64,000 bases of DNA from Neobacillus cucumis (GCF_023715505.1 NZ_JAMBOH010000001.1:62001-126000); one strand, 5' to 3'. Shown: positions 35,471 to 46,099, counted from the stretch's first letter. Notes: generated by a model not told the origin, from the letters alone. A program made the numbers and translations.

Positions 35471-35551
35471 TTAAATTAATCCAAAATAAAAACTGTCTAC
35501 ACGAGTGTACACAGCTACATTGGAATAAGATGTATGCTTATGCTTGCTCAT
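35471..35551 (-). CDS. Candidate leader peptide (26 aa)
   Basis: ATG 35551 preceded by GAGG at 9 bases; MSKHKHTSYSNVAVYTRVDS and six more residues to TAA at 35471. Its coding region contains terminator T1, and its ribosome site lies in a base-paired stem. Coding status is inferred from this architecture only. Confidence 0.4.
   Translation of the reverse strand: MSKHKHTSYSNVAVYTRVDSFYFGLI
35483..35514 (-). terminator. Leader terminator T1, inside the leader peptide ORF
   Basis: Minus strand CTGT-G-TACA, loop CTCG, TGTA-G-ACAG, followed by TTTTTATTTT. Confidence 0.65.
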
Positions 35552-35655
35552 TGTTCTTAACCTCATTCCACAACTAAAGAAACCCTCCATTTTTCGAAAA
35601 AAATGAACGAGAATAATGGAATGAACATATCCAATTGATTGGATTAGTTAAGAAC
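35549..35655 (-). promoter_or_regulatory. Structured 5' leader RNA
   Basis: GTTCTTAAC pairs with GTTAAGAAC (35647-35655 with 35553-35561) and inside it TCATTCCA pairs with TGGAATGA (35617-35624 with 35563-35570); two small hairpins fill the junction (35628-35645 and 35588-35605). The outer stem occludes the leader peptide's ribosome site. Confidence 0.6.
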
Positions 35656-35706
35656 GACACCTAACATAAAACATACTCCCTTATTTAAGCAATTAAATTC
35701 TTCTAA

Positions 35707-35735
35707 AATATACAATAATTAACAAAATTTATCAA
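35707..35735 (-). promoter_or_regulatory. Promoter of the leader and MutS2-like gene
   Basis: Minus strand TTGATA (35730-35735), 17 bases, TATATT (35707-35712). Start of transcription near 35700 gives a leader of about 320 bases. Confidence 0.5.
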
Positions 35736-35749
35736 TAAACATTAGCCCA

Positions 35750-36427
35750 TTAAATGATGAAATTTATTATATACGGAACAATAAACGAAGTGAAGACGGC
35801 GGCAATTCCCATTGCTGCACCCGAAACAGCACCTTGTATTTCCCCTTCCTTAACCGCCTCAGCTGTACCAATACCATGTGCAATCGTACCAATGGCCAGA
35901 CCTCGGGCAAAAGGATGGTCTATCTTAAACAAGTTCAAAAGTTTGGCCCCAAACATGGCCCCGATCATCCCTGTAATGATGACGTATGCTGCAATAAGAG
36001 AGACATTCCCATGAATAATTCCCCCAATTTCTGTAGCAACCGGGACAGTAACAGACTTTACCGTCAAACCTAGGAGATAAAAGTTTGAAAGATGAAGTCC
36101 TTTAGCAAGTAAAAGAGCTGCTGCAATCGTGGAAATACTGCCAATAAATAAACCTGATACAGCTGCCCCTATGTATTTTATAAATAATTCACGATTTTTA
36201 TAAATCGGGACTGCCAGGGAAACAGTTGCCGGTCCGAGCAGGTAGGTCATTATCGCTTTAGCCGGTTTATATTCCTGATATGATATATTGGAAACAAGCA
36301 AAATGATGATAATGATAACTGTACTTAAAAAAACAGGGCTCGTTAAGGGCGAAGGATATTTTTGTGTTAAAAAACGAGCAAACAAATAGACACCAATAGT
36401 TAGTAGGATGCTATAAAGCGTGATCAT
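35750..36427 (-). CDS. LrgB/CidB family membrane protein
   Basis: 225 residues with five to seven hydrophobic segments; LGPATVSLAVPIYKN, LTVKSVTVPVATEIGG and GIGTAEAVKEGE are characteristic LrgB motifs. These proteins work with LrgA/CidA and affect murein hydrolase export and cell lysis; some bacillar pairs (PftAB) are pyruvate carriers. The length matches YwbG/CidB better than PftB. Overlaps cidA by 17 bases. No LytST-type regulator adjoins. Confidence 0.82.
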   Translation of the reverse strand: MITLYSILLTIGVYLFARFLTQKYPSPLTSPVFLSTVIIIIILLVSNISYQEYKPAKAIMTYLLGPATVSLAVPIYKNRELFIKYIGAAVSGLFIGSISTIAAALLLAKGLHLSNFYLLGLTVKSVTVPVATEIGGIIHGNVSLIAAYVIITGMIGAMFGAKLLNLFKIDHPFARGLAIGTIAHGIGTAEAVKEGEIQGAVSGAAMGIAAVFTSFIVPYIINFII

Positions 36428-36803
36428 GATAATTTACATTTTCCTTTTGATTTTTCGTAATGACAGCTTGAGTTGTCTTTCCCGCTGCAATGATCCCCAT
36501 GATGGCACTGATAAAAAGAATAACAAGTAAAATCCAACCTTTTGTCTTGAAAATATCTCCTAATGTCATTAGACCGACTGATATTGGAATAAAAAAGAAG
36601 CCAAGATGTTTAAGGAGCCAACCTGCCGCCCATTCAATTTGATCTACCTTAATCAAACCTGACAAGAGCAATACCAATAAAACAACAATCCCAAGTACAT
36701 TCCCGGGAATTTGTAGGTGCAAGTACTTAACTGTTAAATTCCCAACTTGGTAGATGACAATAAGAATAATCAGCTGAATCAAGAATTTGAATGCCTTTTT
36801 CAT
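36411..36803 (-). CDS. CidA/LrgA family holin-like protein
   Basis: 130 residues, four transmembrane segments, with the family motif LQIPGNVLGIVVLLVLL near residue 31 and FFIPISVGLM near 70. First gene of the pair with the LrgB-type protein, translationally coupled by overlap. Weak ribosome site before ATG 36803. Family role: holin-like partner controlling lysis, or small-molecule export. Confidence 0.82.
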   Translation of the reverse strand: MKKAFKFLIQLIILIVIYQVGNLTVKYLHLQIPGNVLGIVVLLVLLLSGLIKVDQIEWAAGWLLKHLGFFFIPISVGLMTLGDIFKTKGWILLVILFISAIMGIIAAGKTTQAVITKNQKENVNYHDHAL

Positions 36804-36962
36804 CTAATCACCAACTCTCTAATTTTGAAGAAATCAGAAATGAACGCTCATTTTATAATAAGTATAAAGCAATAGAGTTTAGGGTGCATCCACTTTTTTT
36901 CACAAAATATCCATATCTTTTTTTGGAAAACTTATTTATCTTTATGGTAGGAGGGGATCTTT

Positions 36963-37565
36963 TTGAAAAGGATTTATATTATTTGCAGCCTGGCTGTTTT
37001 TCTGGGGATTGCTGGAGGAATCTCGTTTTTTCTTATCCGTGATGCAAATGCAGCCATTCCAGCTAGCACTACTTTCATTACACAAAGTGGAGATACATTT
37101 AATTTTGGGAAAGATAAAACAAAGTTAAAACTAATTGAATTTATTTATACTCATTGCCCTGATGTATGTCCCACAACTACACAAAAAATGGTTGATTTAA
37201 AGGAAGATTTATTGAAAAAAGGGATCTATGGAAAGGGCGTAGAATTTGTCACGATAACCATTGACCCTTACCGAGATACATCCGAGATTTTGCAAGAATA
37301 TAAAAAGGGGTTTGGAATAGAAAAGGATAACAACTGGTTGTTTTTAACCGGGGAAAAACAACAAATAAAAGATGACCAAAAACAACTTCGTAAGATTACG
37401 AACGCCTTGCAATTCCAATACAAAGATCCTGGAAACGGCCAATTTATTCATTCTACCTTTACGTACCTGGTTGATGAAGATAATAAATTCATTACCAAGT
37501 TCCCAATGGGAAAAGAGTTTAATAAGCAGGATGTTTACGACAAAATACTTGATAAAATAGAGTAA
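36963..37565 (+). CDS. SCO1/SenC family copper chaperone
   Basis: 200 residues: N-terminal membrane anchor (about 4-24), then a thioredoxin-like fold. The copper-binding CPDVCP motif is near residue 64 and the third ligand His is in IHSTFTYLVDED near 161. SCO1 proteins (YpmQ in B. subtilis) load copper into the CuA site of cytochrome c oxidase on the outer membrane face. TTG start at 36963 follows GGAGGGG. Monocistronic with its own terminator. Confidence 0.87.
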   Translation: MKRIYIICSLAVFLGIAGGISFFLIRDANAAIPASTTFITQSGDTFNFGKDKTKLKLIEFIYTHCPDVCPTTTQKMVDLKEDLLKKGIYGKGVEFVTITIDPYRDTSEILQEYKKGFGIEKDNNWLFLTGEKQQIKDDQKQLRKITNALQFQYKDPGNGQFIHSTFTYLVDEDNKFITKFPMGKEFNKQDVYDKILDKIE

Positions 37566-37566
37566 T

Positions 37567-37604
37567 AAAAAAAGCGGTTAGTCCACTAGGATTAATCGCT
37601 TTTT
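37567..37604 (+). terminator. Terminator of the SCO1 gene
   Basis: AAAAAGCGGTTAGTCC and GGATTAATCGCTTTTT pair with two G-U wobbles. Confidence 0.75.
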
Positions 37605-37635
37605 GCTGTAGTAATATCATTCAAAGGATCGGATT

Positions 37636-37749
37636 TTATTTAATTTGCTGCAATGTTAATAGATAAGTTGACTTTGGTTTGGTCAGACTCGCCTTAATAC
37701 CAGCTTTTTTTAATTTGTTAACGAGTTCAGTAAGCTGTTTTTTTGCCAT
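37636..37749 (-). CDS. Small basic protein (37 aa)
   Basis: 37 residues, MAKKQLTELVNKLKKAGIKA then SLTKPKSTYLLTLQQIK. GAGGGTGAG lies upstream of ATG 37749. Lys-rich amphipathic helix followed by a short strand; family not recognised. Expression plausible but unproven. Confidence 0.45.
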   Translation of the reverse strand: MAKKQLTELVNKLKKAGIKASLTKPKSTYLLTLQQIK

Positions 37750-37904
37750 ACTTCTCACCCTCTTTAAAACTTCTTAACCCAATTCTACAACAAAATTATG
37801 AATAAAGTGTGAAATTGGAAAAATTTTTTTAGAAAATTTTTCTTATCATATTAATAAGCTGTAAAGAATTCGCTCTTCCTCTAGATTAATGGTATAATTA
37901 GTAG

Positions 37905-39551
<1,647 letters not shown>

Positions 39552-39554
39552 GAT

Positions 39555-39589
39555 GAAGAGGGTGTCTAAAATAGACATCCTCTTTTTGA
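39555..39589 (+). terminator. Terminator of ykpA
   Basis: AGAGGGTGTCTA, 3-base loop, TAGACATCCTCT, TTTT. Confidence 0.85.
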
Positions 39590-39622
39590 TGAGATAAAAA
39601 AGTATAAAAGTTTTTGACCTCG

Positions 39623-39854
39623 AGAATTGTCCAGCTCCAGGCGCTATCGGCTTATCCAGTTGCGGCTCCTTTGGGACGCAAGTCTAAGCCACCCCCTGAA
39701 GAAGGCCAAAAACGCCTTCTTAGAGGGTGCGTCTTATGCATTCGTCCCAGAACAGTCGCTTCCACATTTAGATCAATCCTTCCAAAAGTTAAAGAACTTC
39801 CTTTCGGCCGGCTCGTCTTGTGCTGCGAAGTCTAAGCGCCTTGCGCTATTCTTA
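39623..39854 (-). repeat. Dispersed intergenic repeat, copy C (inverted)
   Basis: Reads on the minus strand from AAGAATAGCGCAAGGCGCTT to GCGCCTGGAGCTGGACAATT. Contains the ACAAGACGAGCCGGCC arm found in copy B. Open frames inside it are not real genes. Confidence 0.78.
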
Positions 39855-39856
39855 CA

Positions 39857-39997
39857 CTAATATCTTTTTTGCTTCTTTCTAGACGAAGGTACTTCAGTTG
39901 AACCAGTCTCTGTTGTTGTAGTACCTTGACCTTCTACTTGTGAAGAATTAAGGCCGATGGTGGACGGATCGGCTTTACGTTTTCTGCCTCTCGACAT
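39857..39997 (-). CDS. YuzL-like small protein (46 aa)
   Basis: 46 residues: [32 protein letters not shown], and a basic tail. The ADPS-x-G...V-G pattern resembles the YuzL family. GGAGG is 8 bases from ATG 39997; an overlapping ATG at 40002 is in another frame. Thr/Ser-rich, unstructured in appearance. Function unknown. Confidence 0.55.
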   Translation of the reverse strand: MSRGRKRKADPSTIGLNSSQVEGQGTTTTETGSTEVPSSRKKQKRY

Positions 39998-40101
39998 TTC
40001 ATACACCTCCCCTCCTAATATCCTTTGGACAAATATCGCAGCTTATACGGAATATTTCCCAAATCTTAAGGCAAAATAATGTACAGGAGGAGGTGTTTTG
40101 T

Positions 40102-40344
40102 ATGGCAAAAGTTGGAGTAGAACAATCTCTTACAAATATTCAACAAGTATTAAGGGAAAAAGGGTATGATGTGGTAGAATTAAAGCAGGAGTCAGATGCA
40201 CAAAACTGTGATTGTTGTGTTGTTACAGGTCTAGATTCAAATGTGATGGGTATGTCTGATACCAGCACAAAAGGCTCTGTAATTGATGCAAATGGAATGT
40301 CTGCTGATGAGGTATGCCGTCAAGTAGAAAGCAGACTTCAATAA
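40102..40344 (+). CDS. UPF0180 family protein (YkuS-like)
   Basis: 80 residues. [36 protein letters not shown] and [12 protein letters not shown] match UPF0180. Function unknown in any species I know. GGAGGAGGTG precedes ATG 40102. The stop codon abuts repeat copy D, which may supply the transcript end. Confidence 0.82.
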   Translation: MAKVGVEQSLTNIQQVLREKGYDVVELKQESDAQNCDCCVVTGLDSNVMGMSDTSTKGSVIDANGMSADEVCRQVESRLQ

Positions 40345-40495
40345 GAAAGCGGAAGCGCCCCGTTTAGCACATGACAGGATTGAAGCCTTTCGACTGAGAT
40401 AAAGGAAACACGAAGAGCGTTAGCTTTTTCGTGTTGACTTATCGTAGGGAGATGAGCGAAGTCGTCTGGCCGCTGGGCGCTGGAGCTGGACAATT
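40345..40495 (+). repeat. Dispersed intergenic repeat, copy D
   Basis: Begins GAAAGCGGAAGCGCCCCG directly after the stop codon of the UPF0180 gene and ends GGCGCTGGAGCTGGACAATT. Internal part differs from the other copies and includes a CACGAAGAGCGTTAGC/TTTTTCGTG hairpin. Confidence 0.78.
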
Positions 40496-40512
40496 TTACC
40501 TTTTTTCACTTC

Positions 40513-40548
40513 AAAAAGACTAAAGTACCTTTCACTTTAGTCTTTTTT
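40513..40548. terminator. Bidirectional terminator
   Basis: AAAGACTAAAGT, 7-base loop, ACTTTAGTCTTT with A/T runs on both sides; overlaps the end of the GerPC-like gene. Confidence 0.8.
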
Positions 40549-40944
40549 TGTCTTAATATTAACCTTCATATTTTTCTCCGGTTGTTTTTGTCTCCCTGCC
40601 TCATTTTTCATGGGCTTTTTCGCCCCTTCATCAAAGGTAGGTGTAAATTCACTTCCATATGTTGCTCCAATATTTAATTTCCCTTTCAACTCTTTAATCC
40701 CGAGCTGTCCAAAGTTATTATTTAACTCATATTTATCTAAGATAATTTTTTCAATATTAATTTTCTCTATAATAATCGGCGGGTCCTTGGTTTTAGCCTC
40801 CCCTTCTGGTAAACATTTCTCTTGGGAGGTTTGTAGTGAATTTTTCAGCTCCTCAATATTCATTTCTAATGAGATCAATTTATTCTTTAATTCCTTTTCA
40901 TAATCATTTTTCTTGAATATAAGGAATAAATCTTTTAATGACAT
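40537..40944 (-). CDS. GerPC-like spore germination protein
   Basis: 135 residues: an N-terminal coiled coil (KKNDYEKELKNKLISLEMNI), an Ile/Glu/Lys-rich segment (IIIEKINIEKIILDKYELNN) and FGQLGIKELKGKLNIGATY, which resembles the C terminus of GerPC. GerP proteins help germinants through the spore coat. ATG 40944 follows AAAGGGAG; an earlier in-frame start has no ribosome site. Next to an Hsp20 gene and a GerPA/PF-like gene. Confidence 0.6.
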   Translation of the reverse strand: MSLKDLFLIFKKNDYEKELKNKLISLEMNIEELKNSLQTSQEKCLPEGEAKTKDPPIIIEKINIEKIILDKYELNNNFGQLGIKELKGKLNIGATYGSEFTPTFDEGAKKPMKNEAGRQKQPEKNMKVNIKTKKD

Positions 40945-41061
40945 TATCACAAACTCCCTTTTGTTTACCCTTTCTTTATCTATATGGAAAAAATCATTGA
41001 ACATGTCCAAGAAAATCTGGGGAACCATAAAAATCGGCCTCCCATTAATTACGCAAGCTTT

Positions 41062-41544
41062 CTAGTCAATTGGAATAATTTCACCTTTCTCTATCGTACG
41101 CTGATAACTAACAATCAATAAACCATTCCAAAATTTTGCACTCAATTGTTGAGGGCTCACTGTATCTGGCAGAGTGATCTGTCTCTGAAATTCACCATAA
41201 AACCTTTCGGAATAAGTCAGCGTTAAGTGCGGATGGAGGGGGTTCACTTTTCCTTTAATCGTTAGGTTATTACCATTGAGGCCTAATTCCAAATTTTCCT
41301 TCGCTACCCCTGGAAGTTCAATCACGACAACCACTTCATGCTCACCTGCAAGGATATCAATTATCGGGAAAGTCTTTGAATTTTCTGCCCTTCCCGATTC
41401 ACTGTCCGCTGTGGATGACTTTGCAGGCTGTTCATTCATAAATTGTTTGGCAAATTCCTGATCAAAAATATTGTTCCAAAAGTCACCGCCGTGCATATTT
41501 TTTGCAATATCCATCCACTGTTTTAATTTATCTATATCCACCAC
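41062..41544 (-). CDS. Hsp20/alpha-crystallin family protein, probably spore associated
   Basis: 160 residues: a variable N terminus and an alpha-crystallin domain from about residue 60 (FPIIDILAGEHEVVVVIELP, LNGNNLTIKGKV, RFYGEFQRQITLPD, LIVSYQR). Bacillar homologues include the spore coat proteins CotM and CotP and the chaperone YocM. The C-terminal IxI anchor is reduced to EIIPID. Between GerPC-like and GerPF-like genes, which supports a spore role. Confidence 0.75.
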   Translation of the reverse strand: MVDIDKLKQWMDIAKNMHGGDFWNNIFDQEFAKQFMNEQPAKSSTADSESGRAENSKTFPIIDILAGEHEVVVVIELPGVAKENLELGLNGNNLTIKGKVNPLHPHLTLTYSERFYGEFQRQITLPDTVSPQQLSAKFWNGLLIVSYQRTIEKGEIIPID

Positions 41545-41709
41545 TCGACACCCCCCTTTGTCCGAATAATTCAGCCGCCTATTCCCTTATTAATTAATCC
41601 TACTTTCATCATACGAAACTTATTCACTAATTAATCCAACTATTACGCTTGTTTCATAAACCATATTAAGGTGCATATAATGATAATTAGTTGGGAAGGA
41701 GGAGATTGA

Positions 41710-41967
41710 ATGACAGTACCTGTTCCGTTTATTAATATAAATATATTCATGATTAAGATTAATTCCTTTGAAAATGCCTCAGCAGTAAATATTGGCCAAA
41801 ACCTGCTAGCTGAATGGCATAATTCAGATAAGAAAAATCAAGGCTATGGGCAAAATTTTGGTGATCAAAGCGATTTTGTTGCTACAAGGAGTTTTGTAGA
41901 TGATAAAGATCAAATAGACTCTCCTGCCTCTTTCAACTCTTGTCCGTTATCAAATGATGATGTATAA
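41710..41967 (+). CDS. GerPA/GerPF-family spore germination protein
   Basis: 85 residues. FININIFMIKINSFENASAV, NIGQNLLAEWHNSDKKNQGY and GDQSDFVATRSFVDDKDQID follow the gerPA/PF family pattern (small, hydrophobic start, Asn/Ser/Asp-rich tail). GGAAGGAGGAG precedes the ATG. Divergent from the Hsp20 gene; shares a terminator with the convergent carboxypeptidase gene. Confidence 0.75.
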   Translation: MTVPVPFININIFMIKINSFENASAVNIGQNLLAEWHNSDKKNQGYGQNFGDQSDFVATRSFVDDKDQIDSPASFNSCPLSNDDV

Positions 41968-41971
41968 AAAA

Positions 41972-42003
41972 ATAAACCATGGGTGCTTACCTCCCATGGT
42001 TTA
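41972..42003. terminator. Bidirectional terminator overlapping the dac stop codon
   Basis: AAACCATGGG, 9-base loop, CCCATGGTTT. Confidence 0.8.
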
Positions 42004-43176
42004 ACTAGTATGTTTATATTCTGTTGAACGTTTCTTCCGAACAGCTATTGTTAAAGCAATCAGTATAACCATCATACCTAAAACGACATTTATTTGGAGC
42101 AGCAATTGAGAACGATTTTCGTGATGCTTTTCACCTTTTTTCTTAGTTGCTGCTTTTGGTTTTGGCGGCTCCTTATAGGTTAATTGTACAGTCTGAACTA
42201 ATTGGCCCTTAGCGTCCTGGATTGAAAGAAGCCCATTGCTTGCAACATTTTTTTTACAACCCTCAATACGTTCCGTAATCAATGTATCTTTCTCTGGGGA
42301 AAAATCCTTATGGTCTGCTGTAAAAATTTCTCCCTGCTTAATGGTTGAGTGTTGGAAGTTTTTAAAACCATAATCAAGTAATACCCCAGTATCATTATAT
42401 TTATCATTCTTTAAATTTGATTTTAATACCACTGCCGTTAGTCTGATCTTTCCGTTGTCTGCCGTCGTTGCCAAGGTTTGTTTTGTTTCACTGGTATAGC
42501 CTGTCTTTCCACCAGTAATTCCCGGAAAGGCAATCTCTCCTTTTAGCATTTTATGGTGGGTTACAAGATTCGTCTGCCAAGATTGTCCTTTCCACGGAAG
42601 TATCTTCGTGCCAAAAATTTCTGCAAACACAGGATTCTTTATTGCGTAATTAGTTATTAAGGCCATGTCCATTGCAGTTGTATAATGGTTGGCATCAAAT
42701 AAACCATTCGGATTCGTAAAATGAGTATGGGTTACACCGATTCTTGTTTTTAAATATGTATTGAGGTTTTCTGCAAACTGCTGAACCGTACCATCCGTAT
42801 ACTCCGCAATTGCAACGGCCGCATCATTTCCTGAATTAATAAGCATACCCTGAATCAGCTGTTTTAAAGGTAATTGCTCCCCTTCATTCAAATAAACTCG
42901 GGTACCGTCTTGCCTCACAGCATTACTGCTAACGGTTACCATACTATCTAAATTGCCCTTTTCGATTGCATAAATAGCTGTAGCTATTTTTGTTAAACTT
43001 GCTGGATACATTTTTTGATTAGGATTTTTAACGTAAAGAACAGCCCCAGTATCAGAATCGATTAAAGCTGCAGCTTCACTCTTCAGTGGCAGCTGCACTA
43101 ACTCTGCCGCTGCAACATGTAATTGGGCTGTAAGAAGAATAAGAAAAACAATAATGGCTGGCAAAAACCTCTTCAA
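42001..43176 (-). CDS. D-alanyl-D-alanine carboxypeptidase (low-MW penicillin-binding protein)
   Basis: 391 residues: signal peptide (about 1-23), peptidase S11 domain with SxxK motif SLTKIATA near residue 61, SGN motif INSGNDAAVA near 114, KTG motif GGKTGYTSET near 218, a small C-terminal region, a basic stretch (KPKAATKKKGEKHHENR) and a final membrane helix (about 360-382). It trims the terminal D-Ala of peptidoglycan stem peptides. The paralogue (DacA, DacB, DacC, DacF) cannot be fixed. TTG start at 43176, 7 bases after AAGGGTG. Confidence 0.85.
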   Translation of the reverse strand: MKRFLPAIIVFLILLTAQLHVAAAELVQLPLKSEAAALIDSDTGAVLYVKNPNQKMYPASLTKIATAIYAIEKGNLDSMVTVSSNAVRQDGTRVYLNEGEQLPLKQLIQGMLINSGNDAAVAIAEYTDGTVQQFAENLNTYLKTRIGVTHTHFTNPNGLFDANHYTTAMDMALITNYAIKNPVFAEIFGTKILPWKGQSWQTNLVTHHKMLKGEIAFPGITGGKTGYTSETKQTLATTADNGKIRLTAVVLKSNLKNDKYNDTGVLLDYGFKNFQHSTIKQGEIFTADHKDFSPEKDTLITERIEGCKKNVASNGLLSIQDAKGQLVQTVQLTYKEPPKPKAATKKKGEKHHENRSQLLLQINVVLGMMVILIALTIAVRKKRSTEYKHTS

Positions 43177-43288
43177 TAGGAAACACCCTTACTTTTGTCA
43201 TAGATTCCTCCTTGATTTTACCAGATTATCAGCAGAAATAAAGTACACTTTGTGAATTAATCCTCCTAATATAGTAAATTTTAACCAT

Positions 43289-43322
43289 AAACAAAACGGC
43301 TGGCAGCTGCCAGCCGTTTTGT
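43289..43322 (-). terminator. Terminator of mprF
   Basis: AAAACGGCTGGCAG and CTGCCAGCCGTTTT, a near loop-less palindrome with a U-run, abutting the mprF stop. Confidence 0.75.
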
Positions 43323-45875
43323 TTATGGTCTTTTTTTGGAAATTAACAAAGCAATTTGGGCCATAATAAACGGCAATGACGATTTTCTTCTATATGCCAA
43401 ATATTTAGGTTCCCAAATATCAGTATATTTTTCTTTGAACTTCCTAAGACCTTTAAATTGATAGATAAAATGGCCATGCAGAAAAATTTGGGCTGCTATT
43501 TTTTCGCTCAAAAAGGAAAATTTCGACAAACCTACGTTTGATAATGGAGCCATTCCCATATTAAACCGCTGATAACCTTCTTGGATGGCCCAATCAATTA
43601 CCGATAAGAAAAAAAAGTCAATTATACCTTCCGGTGCTGACGGTTGAACTCTGATTAAGTCAACCGAGACAGTTTTATAATTATCGTATACATACATAAT
43701 GCTCATAAAACCTAATATATGATCTTCTTTATTTTTTACAATGGCTATCGGGGCTCTATTCAAATATTCTTCATTAAAGTATCCTAATGAAAACCCTTTT
43801 TCTTTTCGACCAAGAAGCCATTCATCGGAGATTTTTCTCAATTCCTCCATAATGACTTTTGAATAAGGAGGTTTAAGCATTTCAAAATAATACTGTTCAC
43901 CATTAAATTTATTTTTCAGTACTCTTAAACCTTGCATTTTGTTTCCTTTGAGCGAAAAGGTTTTCAGATCAACAAAGGCCTCTTCCCCTAATTTAAAAAA
44001 CGCAAAGCCGTGGCCATGTAAATACGGGAGCATGTCATCGCTAACTTGGTAGAAAACAGGTGTATAACCATATAAATCAGCAGCTTCTTGGAATTCCTCA
44101 ATCGCACTCGAAAAGTCCTGTTTCTCACCAACTGGGTCTCCAAGGATAATTAACTTGTCCGCATATTTTTGGTAAGAAATTAGAACATCCCGCTTGCTAT
44201 TCCAAAAAATATATTTATCATGCAGGAAAATTAAATGGGATAATACCTTACCTGAATATACAGATAAATGATTGATGATTTCCTGTTCATGGTCAATTGA
44301 CCTTTCAAGTTTCCACTTTTTAGGCAGACTAATCAAATAACCTATAAAAAGAATACTTAAAGCAATTATTAAGCCAATAATCGCACTGGAAAACAAATCC
44401 CGGTAATCCACAATAACATACGGGATAAACTTCTTAGGGATGGTGATTTTCGCATTTGGAAGGTTGAAGTACCCAATTAATATATACATAGAAGTAACAA
44501 TTACAACGATTGCCACATCAAAAATTGTTTTTCCCCATGTTAGTACATAACTTTCACGATAAAATTGGCCTTTTGACATCCTAAGCAAGAGAGCGACAAT
44601 AATTAAAAAAGAAGCCTCCTCGTAATCAATCCCCTTAAAAATGGAAAATATTGCAGCAAGAATCAGAGCGAGCATGGTGATATCATAGGTTCTTTTTACA
44701 CTGTATTCAATTCCACGCGATAGTCCCAGTAACAAAAAGCCTGCTGCAACGGATAACTGGTGTGAGACATTGATAATTGGAAATGACAGCAGTTCCTGGG
44801 CAATTCTAAGTCTCGACATGATTCCTGGTACACTGGCAGATAACAGGAGAATTACTCCTGATAAAAAAACAAGCATGGTCAAAGCAACATGACTTAGTCC
44901 CTGAACGATCGCTTTGGGGAGATTATTCCATAATTGATTCCATCTTTGCCAATAAAGCCTTACAAAAAAGATTACGCTGATTAAAAATGGGATCAAATAG
45001 TAGCCGATTCGGTAAAACAAAAGAAGGACAAGCACTTTTTCTTCTGGAATATGTAAATCCTGCATACCCCAAAGAAATACTAAATCAAATGAACCTAAGC
45101 CTCCGGGAATCATACTAATAATACCGGCACAGGCAGCAATTATGTAAACAGGGAACAAATCAAGGAACGAGATGTGAATTCCTAATATTTTAGTTAAAAT
45201 GAAAATAGCCACAAACACAGCAAACCATTCAATTACTGAAACGATGACCAACTCAATACTAGTCTTGAGTGTCAGTACACGTTGATTGTCTTTATTGGTC
45301 TTAAATACATGGATACCTAAAAATATCGGTAGGTACAGTCCTACACCTAAGACCGCGAAGTAAAGCCATCTTGTATCCACTAACACAGGGAAATTCCGAT
45401 AGTCAATTGTTACGATCCAAGAAAGGAAGGAGATTCCTGTTAAATAAAAAAGTGAAACCGAGGCGATAACTCCAAGTAGTTTCCGTTTATCCTGCTCCAG
45501 CTTATGAAAGAAATAGGTTCTCAGCATGGCTCCGATAAGTCCGCCAAGGCCTATTAAATTCGAAAACGAATTGGCAATAAATGATTGCTCTACCAACTCT
45601 CTTTTCGAGACTTTTATCTTCAAAATCTTCACTAATATTACATCATATAAAACCATCGGCAAAACCGCCGCAAAGGCTACGCCAAAGATTACTAATAACA
45701 GCCAAATATTGAGATGATTAATCTCACTTTTAAGTAACTCTCCATTAATATTTCCAGTAAATTTCTTCATCTCAATGATTGCGAAAATTAATAAGAGCAC
45801 TGGAAAAATAAATTTCACAACTTTTAGCACTTTTTCTTTTTTAATCCCCAACCAGATTACCACCCATTTTTTCAT
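43323..45875 (-). CDS. mprF: Bifunctional phosphatidylglycerol lysyltransferase/flippase
   Basis: 850 residues with the full MprF plan: about 14 membrane helices (to roughly residue 510; includes MIPGGLGSFDLVFLWGM of the flippase domain) and a cytoplasmic synthase domain (GYTPVFYQVSDDMLPYLHGH, FKLGEEAFVDLKTFSLKGNK, FNMGMAPLSNVGLS). It transfers lysine from Lys-tRNA to phosphatidylglycerol and flips it outward, lowering the negative surface charge and giving resistance to cationic peptides and daptomycin. Weak ribosome site (CAGGA) before ATG 45875. Monocistronic. Confidence 0.92.
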   Translation of the reverse strand: MKKWVVIWLGIKKEKVLKVVKFIFPVLLLIFAIIEMKKFTGNINGELLKSEINHLNIWLLLVIFGVAFAAVLPMVLYDVILVKILKIKVSKRELVEQSFIANSFSNLIGLGGLIGAMLRTYFFHKLEQDKRKLLGVIASVSLFYLTGISFLSWIVTIDYRNFPVLVDTRWLYFAVLGVGLYLPIFLGIHVFKTNKDNQRVLTLKTSIELVIVSVIEWFAVFVAIFILTKILGIHISFLDLFPVYIIAACAGIISMIPGGLGSFDLVFLWGMQDLHIPEEKVLVLLLFYRIGYYLIPFLISVIFFVRLYWQRWNQLWNNLPKAIVQGLSHVALTMLVFLSGVILLLSASVPGIMSRLRIAQELLSFPIINVSHQLSVAAGFLLLGLSRGIEYSVKRTYDITMLALILAAIFSIFKGIDYEEASFLIIVALLLRMSKGQFYRESYVLTWGKTIFDVAIVVIVTSMYILIGYFNLPNAKITIPKKFIPYVIVDYRDLFSSAIIGLIIALSILFIGYLISLPKKWKLERSIDHEQEIINHLSVYSGKVLSHLIFLHDKYIFWNSKRDVLISYQKYADKLIILGDPVGEKQDFSSAIEEFQEAADLYGYTPVFYQVSDDMLPYLHGHGFAFFKLGEEAFVDLKTFSLKGNKMQGLRVLKNKFNGEQYYFEMLKPPYSKVIMEELRKISDEWLLGRKEKGFSLGYFNEEYLNRAPIAIVKNKEDHILGFMSIMYVYDNYKTVSVDLIRVQPSAPEGIIDFFFLSVIDWAIQEGYQRFNMGMAPLSNVGLSKFSFLSEKIAAQIFLHGHFIYQFKGLRKFKEKYTDIWEPKYLAYRRKSSLPFIMAQIALLISKKRP

Positions 45876-46099
45876 TCCTGTTTTTACTATAAACGCTCTA
45901 CAACGAAAAACAAAGTAATATCTTAAATTCCAAGGACACTTAAACTTATTTTAGACAGACAATTGATGGTTCAACCTCCCGAGTTAGGAAGCAATAATTT
46001 AAATTTATCAATGGGTACAAAAAATTTCTAAATTGAGACAAGTTTTCCACCCTCCATAGCATAAACATTTAATAAGACAAAATATGAGGAGGTCTGCTG

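Noticed and set aside
39614..39860. Two overlapping open frames
   Set aside because: They lie inside dispersed repeat copy C, have no homologous product and no ribosome site.
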